Under the pieces are notes generated by a model. The model was given only the letters and a program-made list of their open reading frames with translations. It was not told where the DNA came from and did not search any database. From positions 1 through 13,090 of the forward strand of contig JAGLIP010000008.1 of assembly GCA_023142905.1 (NCBI GenBank): a stretch of 13,090 nucleotides of DNA, given 5' to 3'. Positions 1 through 6,500 of the stretch are shown in pieces. The DNA is from Candidatus Aenigmatarchaeota archaeon. GTDB taxonomy: Archaea; EX4484-52; B79-G9. The position numbers were made by a program, and so were the translations under genes. Within the stretch, counting starts at the first letter, position 1, and every line of letters begins with the position of its first letter.

Positions 1-1237
1 CTATTTTCATTATCGGCTCCCAATCAGGGTCAGTCATATCAGTTACAAGAACCTGGCCTTTCTTGAAATTCCCGATATCATGCACGGATTTTATTACATT
101 GACAGCCCCGGCACCTATTTTTGCGCCAACGCTTCCACCCTCAATAAGTATTTTTGATTTTTTAGCTAAAACAAATTCCTCAAGAACATTCCTGTTTTTT
201 GTTGATTGTACTGTTTCCGGCCTTGCCTGGACGATAAATAATTCTCCTGAAACTCCGTCTTTTGCCCATTCCATGTCCATCGGCTTGTGATGGCCAGCCT
301 TTTGGGAATAGTGGTCTTCAATTATAACTGCCCATTTTGCCAAAGTCAATAATTCATCATCATTTAAAGCAAACCTGGTCTGCTCCTTTTTTGTAGTTGG
401 TATGTTTTTTGTTGGTTTTGTCCCGTCGGTTGTATATACCATCTTAAGCTCTTTTGAGCCTATTGTTTTTGAAATTATTGGTCTTTTTCCCTGTGCGAGC
501 GTTGGCTTAAACACATAATACTCATCAGGATTGACTGCACCCTGCACCACATTTTCACCAAGCCCGTATGCTGCTGTAATAAATGCGACATCCTTAAACC
601 CGGATTCCGTATCAATTGAAAACATTACGCCTGCAGACCCTTTGTCCGACCGCACCATTTTTTGTACGCCAATTGAAAGAGCAATTGAAAAATGATCAAA
701 ACCCTTATCCACCCGATACGATATCGCCCTGTCGGTGAATAATGAAGCAATACATTTTTTTGATGCCTCAATTAGTTGGCTGGCTCCTCTTATGTTAAGG
801 TAAGTGTCTTGCTGGCCTGCGAAACTTGCATCAGGCAAATCCTCTGCTGTAGCTGAACTTCTTACAGCAACATCCGTGTTTTCACCATACTGCTTACACA
901 TATGCCCATAGGCCTCAATTATTATGCGTTTAAGATCATCTGAAAGTTCGGCATTAAGAATGGCTGCCCGGACTTTCGCCCCGCGCTTCTGCAGGTTTGC
1001 TATATTTCTCGTATTTAAATCTGAAAGAATTTCTCGTATATTATCTTTTAATCCTGATTTTTCAATAAAGTCCCTATAAGCACGAGCAGTTACAGCAAAT
1101 CCGTTGGGTATCTTCACACCTTTTGGCGTTAGATTCCTATACATTTCCCCTAAAGACGCGTTTTTGCCGCCAACAATAGGAACATCCTCAATGCCCAGTT
1201 GGTCAAACCATAAAATGAATTGTTCGTTTTTATCCAA
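1..1237 (-). CDS. ppsA: Phosphoenolpyruvate synthase, N-terminal part (cut by window edge)
   Basis: This enzyme (pyruvate, water dikinase) makes phosphoenolpyruvate from pyruvate and ATP in the cytoplasm, releasing AMP and phosphate, and feeds gluconeogenesis. The 412 visible residues are the ATP-grasp nucleotide-binding half. They show GGKNASLGEM at residues 23-32, VAVRSSATAEDLPDASFAGQ from residue 123, a GVMFSIDTESGF block, AYGLGENVVQG, and the closing QARPET at 337-342. The frame is still open at TDPDWEPIMKI where the window ends, just before the swivelling phosphohistidine domain and the C-terminal PEP-binding barrel, so roughly half of the usual 750-800 residues are missing. That is a window effect, not a truncation. 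The TTG start is chosen because AGGTGAT sits 6 bases before it; an in-frame GTG four codons upstream lies inside that Shine-Dalgarno. It has its own TATA box, so it need not be co-transcribed with the surface gene upstream. Confidence 0.95.
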   Translation of the reverse strand, partial: MDKNEQFILWFDQLGIEDVPIVGGKNASLGEMYRNLTPKGVKIPNGFAVTARAYRDFIEKSGLKDNIREILSDLNTRNIANLQKRGAKVRAAILNAELSDDLKRIIIEAYGHMCKQYGENTDVAVRSSATAEDLPDASFAGQQDTYLNIRGASQLIEASKKCIASLFTDRAISYRVDKGFDHFSIALSIGVQKMVRSDKGSAGVMFSIDTESGFKDVAFITAAYGLGENVVQGAVNPDEYYVFKPTLAQGKRPIISKTIGSKELKMVYTTDGTKPTKNIPTTKKEQTRFALNDDELLTLAKWAVIIEDHYSQKAGHHKPMDMEWAKDGVSGELFIVQARPETVQSTKNRNVLEEFVLAKKSKILIEGGSVGAKIGAGAVNVIKSVHDIGNFKKGQVLVTDMTDPDWEPIMKI

Positions 1238-1249
1238 GAATATCACCTT
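1235..1249 (-). promoter_or_regulatory. Shine-Dalgarno and TTG start of ppsA
   Basis: On the minus strand AAGGTGAT precedes ATTC and then TTG. AGGTGAT is fully complementary to the usual archaeal 16S rRNA 3' end, and its spacing decides for the TTG over any other start. Confidence 0.75.
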
Positions 1250-1273
1250 ATGTAAAAATATGACTATCAGGAG

Positions 1274-1281
1274 TATATATA
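1274..1281 (-). promoter_or_regulatory. TATA box of ppsA
   Basis: TATATATA on the minus strand, preceded by CGAAGC, which resembles a purine-rich BRE. Transcription would begin about 25 bases downstream, near 1250, giving a very short leader that still holds the Shine-Dalgarno. Assigned from sequence pattern only. Confidence 0.6.
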
Positions 1282-1307
1282 GCTTCGTTGTTGTTACCTA
1301 CTAAATC

Positions 1308-1322
1308 CCTAAATATTTTAGG
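1308..1322. repeat. Inverted repeat upstream of the ppsA promoter
   Basis: CCTAAATATTTTAGG has perfect 6-bp arms around a 3-bp centre and lies about 27 bp upstream of the ppsA TATA box. It could be an operator for a dimeric regulator or the remains of a terminator for the gene upstream. The rest of 1238-1381 shows nothing else clear. Confidence 0.4.
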
Positions 1323-1381
1323 CATTATAACAACTTGAAAACGCACCACGCCAATGTTCTTTTTACAAAAATTATGATACA

Positions 1382-1681
1382 TTACATCCAAAAAAAGCGT
1401 TCAATACCAAATAAGCGGATAGAATTTGTGATTGGTTGTATAACTATTGTTTTAATATATTCCAAAACATATCCCAACTGGATTTTTGTTTTTGCCGATA
1501 TTTTTTCATTTTTATCTTGTTTAAAATCAAAAAAATCAAAACTTTGATTATTTTCACTGTTTCGATTACCTGTTTCATTAAATCCTATGATGTCTACATA
1601 CTCATCGGTTTTGTTTTCGCCATTATATTCAAATGTCTTATTTTTTTCAGTCATATTTTGTGTTTCATTTTGCAATTCTGG
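1382..1681 (-). CDS. -1-frame continuation of the MopE-like gene
   Basis: The frame -1 to the MopE-like gene is open from 1720 down to a TAA at 1382. Joined at the A9 run (1682-1690) it adds about 99 residues after KK: PELQNETQNMTEKNKTFEYN and on. It has six N-X-S/T sequons (NET, NMT, NKT, NKT, NET, NQS) within about 45 residues, the signature of the other surface proteins here and unexpected in a non-coding frame. The end is more hydrophobic (GYVLEYIKTIVIQPITNS) but is not a clear membrane helix. Three readings fit: a -1 frameshift product, an assembly or real indel in the A9 run, or a separate 90-residue gene from the ATG at 1654, which overlaps the TGA of the main frame as ATGA. The separate gene would lack a signal peptide, which sits poorly with its sequons. 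No family recognised. Confidence 0.5.
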   Translation of the reverse strand, partial: PELQNETQNMTEKNKTFEYNGENKTDEYVDIIGFNETGNRNSENNQSFDFFDFKQDKNEKISAKTKIQLGYVLEYIKTIVIQPITNSIRLFGIERFFWM

Positions 1682-3273
1682 TTTTTTTTTAATTTTTTCT
1701 CTTTTTGCTGTATTTCTTTTTCAGGCTTGCATTCTTTAGCCCATGCATCCTGATCAATCCATGCATCAAGAGTGCCTTGTGTGCAGCCTGTTTTATATTC
1801 GCCTTTATTGTTTCCTGGCTTGCAGTCAAGGATTTGCTTACAACTGCAGCCATAAAGAGCAGTTAAGTACATATTCTCGCTGTCGTAATGGTTTTTGTTC
1901 TTGTTTTCTGCAAACCACGGGATTGTACCTTCACAAAGGTCGAATTCATTAGGAACGCCATCATTGTCTTCATCCGGAAGGGCACAGACATTGTTTTCAT
2001 CTATAAACCCATCGCAGTCATTATCCAAACCATCGCAGATTTCGTCTTCAGGTGTAACTGTTGGAATTATTATGCTCCAAATGCCGATAATACATGTTTT
2101 GGTTCCAAGAGAACATATTCCAATATCACTTGTCCCGTAAATTTCTATCAGGTTTTCGTCTATAAAACCATCGCAGTCGTTGTCCGTATTATCGCATGTT
2201 TCTGATAGTGGCATAATTTCATTGTTGTCTATCCACATACCATGTTCACAGGTCTGCGTATTATTTTCGCATGCGCCTAAATTGCCTGCGTTTTGATAAA
2301 GATTTTCATCAATTTCATTGTCGCAGTCATTATCAAGAGTATCGCATATTTCTATCCCGGGAGCTGATGAAGAACATGTATTTTGCAGGTTTCCCTCAAC
2401 ACAAATGAATTGTCCTGTATTTTCGCATTCACCCACACCGCATGTTGTCGATATTGGTATGTATTTTTCGTCTATTTCTCCATCGCAGTTGTTATCAACG
2501 CCATCGCATAAAGAATCAGTCGCATTTGGATTTATGGTATCGTTATCATCATTGCAGTCCCCGCCGCATGTTGTGAACCCATCGCTGTCGTTGTCAAAAC
2601 CTTCATCGACTTCGCCATCAAGGTCATTATCGATTCCATCACATTTTTCATATTCAACAACCGTAAATGTATCGATTGGAATATATTCCCTGTTTCCTAT
2701 TCCGCCTATGCTGGATTCAAACCAAATATAAATTGTGTATACTCCGAGCCCGTGATCAGTATTATTAATTAACGGTATGATTTTGTTGAATCCTCTTGTT
2801 GAATTTATGGGTATCCAACCTTGCCAAACAACATCTTCAGTATTTATATCCGTAATTTTATCGTTATAATCATTGTGTTCTGTTCTGTTCTCTGCATCAG
2901 CAATGCCTACGCGTATGTCTACATATGGTAGGAAATAATTTCCCGTAATTGTAACTGTTTCTCCAAGATAATAAATTGCATTATTTGATGGTGCCGATGT
3001 GTCGTTTATATCATATAAAACAGAATCGTAGTCCATAAGTTCGCAATCATTCCATAAGCCATCATAAGGAATATTTACAGCTCCTGAAAAAATATAATAA
3101 TTATTATCATTGCAATCCATTGGCGTTTCTTGTCCATCCCCGTCTGTATCAACTCCCTTCGGATTACTTTCATTTCCATCTTCATCAATTGCGTACGCAT
3201 ACGGTATGACAAATAAACTAGATAAAATCACCAACAAAACAATCATTTTTCTACAATCCAAATCACTAATCAA
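1651..3273 (-). CDS. Secreted protein with MopE-type metal-binding repeats (main frame)
   Basis: About 540 residues. The N-terminus is a signal peptide: charged RK, hydrophobic MIVLLVILSSLFVIP, and likely cleavage after YAYA at residue 28. A diverged MopE half-repeat follows (DTDGDG at 42-47, then MDCNDNN and NIPYDGLWNDC), then a beta-sandwich-like region. Five repeats of the form C-D-x-x-D-N-D-C-D-x-x-I-D-E span residues 211-426; the first has Leu for the middle Cys (CDGIDNDLDGEVDE). Spacers carry Cys pairs of the type GICSLGTKTCIIGIW. Next comes a thrombospondin-type-3-like acidic loop (DEDNDGVPNEFDLC, about 432-446) and a Cys-rich segment with GCSCKQILDCKPGNNKGEY. In known proteins such repeats bind copper or calcium; binding here is inferred. 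The TTG at 3273 is preferred because GGGTGGT precedes it; GTG at 3282 overlaps that site and ATG at 3246 has no clear ribosome site. The frame stops in a Lys-rich tail at 1651, but a -1 frame continues (separate entry). Confidence 0.88.
   Translation of the reverse strand: MISDLDCRKMIVLLVILSSLFVIPYAYAIDEDGNESNPKGVDTDGDGQETPMDCNDNNYYIFSGAVNIPYDGLWNDCELMDYDSVLYDINDTSAPSNNAIYYLGETVTITGNYFLPYVDIRVGIADAENRTEHNDYNDKITDINTEDVVWQGWIPINSTRGFNKIIPLINNTDHGLGVYTIYIWFESSIGGIGNREYIPIDTFTVVEYEKCDGIDNDLDGEVDEGFDNDSDGFTTCGGDCNDDNDTINPNATDSLCDGVDNNCDGEIDEKYIPISTTCGVGECENTGQFICVEGNLQNTCSSSAPGIEICDTLDNDCDNEIDENLYQNAGNLGACENNTQTCEHGMWIDNNEIMPLSETCDNTDNDCDGFIDENLIEIYGTSDIGICSLGTKTCIIGIWSIIIPTVTPEDEICDGLDNDCDGFIDENNVCALPDEDNDGVPNEFDLCEGTIPWFAENKNKNHYDSENMYLTALYGCSCKQILDCKPGNNKGEYKTGCTQGTLDAWIDQDAWAKECKPEKEIQQKEKKLKKNQNCKMKHKI
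1681..1687 (-). other. In-phase -1 slippery heptamer A-AAA-AAC
   Basis: The main frame reads TTA AAA AAA AAC CAG here, so A-AAA-AAC matches the X-XXY-YYZ rule for -1 ribosomal frameshifting in the correct phase. Slipping back one base leads into CCA GAA TTG, the open sequon-rich frame. Downstream RNA is AT-rich with no obvious stem or pseudoknot, so efficiency is uncertain. Slippage of RNA polymerase on the A9 run would give a similar outcome. Confidence 0.45.
1996..2643 (-). repeat. Five MopE-type coding repeats
   Basis: Imperfect repeats at protein level: CDGIDNDLDGEVDE, CDGVDNNCDGEIDE, CDTLDNDCDNEIDE, CDNTDNDCDGFIDE and CDGLDNDCDGFIDE, each about 42 bases and separated by variable Cys-containing spacers. 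The first two are linked by a DNDSDGFTTCGGDCNDDN segment, the canonical MopE calcium-like loop. Confidence 0.85.
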
Positions 3274-3284
3274 AGATACCACCC
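3271..3284 (-). promoter_or_regulatory. Shine-Dalgarno and TTG start of the MopE-like gene
   Basis: GGGTGGT on the minus strand is followed by ATCT and TTG, the same arrangement as at ppsA (AGGTGAT, ATTC, TTG). It is a weaker match to the 16S tail but favours TTG at 3273 over GTG at 3282, which lies within it. Confidence 0.5.
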
Positions 3285-3321
3285 ATAAAAATAAATTTTA
3301 ATATATTTTTGTATTTTATAG

Positions 3322-3331
3322 TTTATAAATT
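3322..3331 (-). promoter_or_regulatory. Likely TATA box of the MopE-like gene
   Basis: AATTTATAAA on the minus strand lies about 50 bases before the chosen TTG, placing transcription start near 3300 with a leader of about 25 bases that holds the Shine-Dalgarno. The surrounding sequence is so AT-rich that nearby alternatives (such as CTATAAAA at 3313-3320) cannot be excluded. Confidence 0.4.
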
Positions 3332-3486
3332 AAAAGGAACATTAAAAGGGTTGCTGACTGTAATTATGCTTATTCTGTTTAATATTAAGAATTAAGAAGA
3401 ATACTGGTTTTTCTTACGGATTCTATTAATGGCTTACGGGGGTTAATATTTCGTTGTATTTGTCTTTATTTAATGTTATTTTTTGT

Positions 3487-3514
3487 CTAGTTAATATTAC
3501 CTAGTTAATATTAT
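3487..3514. repeat. 14-bp tandem direct repeat in the divergent promoter region
   Basis: CTAGTTAATATTAC (3487-3500) is followed immediately by CTAGTTAATATTAT (3501-3514), differing only in the last base. The second copy runs into the TATA box of the plus-strand gene. The core TTAATATT also occurs at 3379-3386 (inside the palindrome TTAATATTAA) and 3443-3450. A repeated regulator site is possible; a simple AT-rich duplication is the alternative. CTTACGG is also repeated, at 3413-3419 and 3433-3439. Confidence 0.6.
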
Positions 3515-3517
3515 ATA
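3510..3517 (+). promoter_or_regulatory. TATA box of the beta-helix surface gene
   Basis: ATTATATA is centred about 27 bases before the ATG at 3541, so transcription would begin at or very near the start codon. No Shine-Dalgarno sits at a useful distance from that ATG, which fits a leaderless mRNA. Confidence 0.5.
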
Positions 3518-3540
3518 GGGTGTAAGTCAAAAATACTACT

Positions 3541-6500
3541 ATGTATCGAGATATCACTATGAACCGCCAAGTAAATTTTTTTCTTGTTGTATTTGTTTTT
3601 ATATTCTTAATGGCTGCAGAAAATGGATATGCTGCATGTGTTCCATGGACGGAAACAATTACGATTAGCTCTGTTGGAACAACAACTATGTGCTATAATG
3701 TTACGACAATTGAAGATAGTGGTCTTGACGGAATTATTAGACTGGATGCGAATAATATAATTTTAGACTGCAATGGTTCTATAATTTACGGAAACTACTT
3801 AAGTTCAAGTATCGGAATACAAAAAACTTTTGGCAATGGCAATAATGTTATTTTAAAAAACTGTACTTTTTATGGTTACACATACGGCATTTATATGTCT
3901 AGTGTGGATAACATTATAATTCAGGATAGTAATTTTAGCAGCAACACACACAACATATATTTTTCCGGAGTAAATAACAGTGAAATTTTAGACACCACAA
4001 TTAATGGCGCATCAGATTGTGGGGCGTATTTACTAAATTCTAAAAACATAACTTTTAAGAACAACACAATTGCGCAAAACACACAAAGCGGCATATATCT
4101 TTCAGGCACAACGGACAGTTGGATTGACGGGAATGATATTGTTGATAACGGGGATGGGACAAATTCTCAAATATTTTTGACTTCTTTGAGTTTAAATAAT
4201 AATATTACCGACAATTTTTTTTCCGGGAGTAATGGCGTAGCTAATTGGGCAATAAATATCAATTCCGGTTCTTTTAATTTAATTCGCAATAACGAGATAT
4301 TATTTACGGGTAATGGCGGGTTAGATAATGGGGGTATCAAAAGTAATTATGAATCAAATACAATAAAAAATAATACCATACAAAATGCAAAGGGTGTGGG
4401 TATAAAAATAGAAAATGCGGCATCAAACATAATTGACGAAAATACAATTACGGATTCTATAACTTATGGTATCTATGTGGATAATACGCTGGTACTCCCA
4501 AGCAATATGACTAATAATTTCATTAAAGGTGCGGGTACTGCGGGAATATACTTAATTGATACATCCGATTCTACAAAGATATACAACAATACGATTACAA
4601 ATACCAGCTTAAAAACATTAGGTTATGGTATCTCTATTTCCGGAGATGCACGATATAATAACATAAGTTATAATGACATATCGTATGCAACAAATAACGG
4701 ACTTTATTTTTCCAATTTTCCAAGAAATAATCAAATATATTATAATTTTTTAAGAAACAGCATACAAGATGATTTTAAAATTGAAACCATCGCTTCTGCA
4801 ACGGATAATAACATTTCTTTAAACGCGCTTACGAAAAATTTTACATATCCTACGGGTTCCGGAAACAACATTTTAGATAACATCCTCGCCAATCTTATTG
4901 TTGATAATGACACGAATCCTATCCGGGATTATTCTAATATTACCGATGCTGTTGGTGCGGCTGTGGCAGGCAGTAAGATTTTTGTCTATGATGGATATTA
5001 CAAAGAATCCATCAATCTTACTAACGATAACATGACGCTTGTGGGTGAGACTAAAGAGAACACATCTGTCAACTGCTCAAACGGAAATTACGCTTTCAAA
5101 ATCGAATCAAACAATAACATAACAATAGACAATTTTACGATTGAATGTATTTATCCCGGTCGGGGGATTTGGATTGAAAACACTAATTTCACCAATGTTT
5201 TTAATTCGATAATAAGAAATAATGGATACGGTATTTTTCTATTGAGTGCATATTATAATACACTAAAAGACATTCTTTTTAAAAATAATTATCAAGGTCT
5301 TGCACTTTTTTCAACAGAAGATAATAATATAACAAAAAATAACTTTTCTACATCTATAATGCACGATATAAATATCGGTTCTGATGCATTAAGCAACAAT
5401 ATATGGAAAAACAAGTTTACAAGCACTACTAATATATATGACGGGGGAGATAATTCTTATTGTATAAACGGCTGGGACAATTGGTATACGGACTCTTTAT
5501 CTACAAATCCGGAATGCTTTGCGGATTTCACCGCAGAGTGGAATGACTTAATAATATATGTAAACGACACAGTTAGATTGATTGTAAACCTTACCGGAGA
5601 AACAGAGATTGCGCAATTGAATGCAACCATATACTGGAATGGGACAGCTGCGAATTATTCTTTAGAGTCTTACAGCGGGAACAACATAACAGGTCAATGG
5701 TCGTATGTTTTTAATGACACGGAATTTTTGGGGTCCTACCTATTGGTTGAACTTCATAGAAAAGATGCAGATGCAGATGTTGGGAGCCATGACTTAATTA
5801 CTGTATTTGATACGAAAATACTTGAAATGAACACTTCGCTAGATAAGACAAACGAAAACATCAATCAACCCATAAATATTTTTGTAAATGTCTCAAATAA
5901 TGCATCCGCAATTGAAAATGTTACCACATACATCCTAAAGCCCGATGGGTATCTGGAAGTAAAAGAGCTCGCGCTTCAAAAAATAATTTCAGGAATCTAT
6001 TATTATTCGCTTAAATATGAAAACACAAGCCGTTCAGGAGAATATGATATAAACATAACCGCATATGCAAAAAACACAGTGACAGAAAATCAGTCATTTA
6101 CAATAAATTACGGCTGGCCATACATACAGCTTATTGAGGGAAATACAAAATATGAAAACAATACGAATTACACAAGAAGATATGGGATTTACGCAATTGG
6201 CGGCGATCTTAGAAATGTTACCGCCAGCTTATTTATTAACAGCAGCGTACTTGAATTCAATAGCGATATTAACGAAAAAAACAAATCAAATATATATCTA
6301 GAATCAACGGATGGCTGGGAAGTTGAATGGAATATAACAACAATCAATACAGGCACAAGTTATGTAAACCTTACAATTGCAAACAGCACAATTTTATCCC
6401 CCAACGGATACTATAATGAAAGAAATACAACAGTTAACATAAGCGTGGGTGGGTCAGATACAGAAGACCCAGCAATCAAAAATTTATGGGTAGAAAACGA

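Noticed and set aside
63..290. 75-codon plus-strand frame opposite ppsA
   Set aside because: It is antisense to a strongly recognised ATP-grasp domain and has no supporting signals.
1335..1547. Small plus-strand ORF in the ppsA/MopE-like interval
   Set aside because: It mostly overlaps the sequon-rich minus-strand tail, begins without a ribosome site or TATA box and resembles nothing.
1436..1753. 105-codon plus-strand frame with a hydrophobic FFIFIL-type stretch
   Set aside because: The Phe/Ile run is the complement of A-rich Lys codons in the MopE-like gene and its tail, with no start signals. It mimics a membrane protein by composition only.
1996..2643. Regularly spaced repeats resembling a CRISPR array
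   Set aside because: The repeats are coding, vary in base sequence and spacing, and encode MopE-type motifs. Spacers are translated and Cys-patterned.
2318..2731. 137-codon plus-strand open frame opposite the MopE-like gene
   Set aside because: It is the antisense of the Asp/Cys repeats, rich in Ser and Pro from reversed GAT/GAC codons, with no promoter, ribosome site or domain. The opposite strand is clearly coding.
5764..5780. Short tandem GATGCA run as a possible phase-variable microsatellite
   Set aside because: There are fewer than three copies, the unit is a multiple of three (Asp-Ala) and it would not shift the frame.
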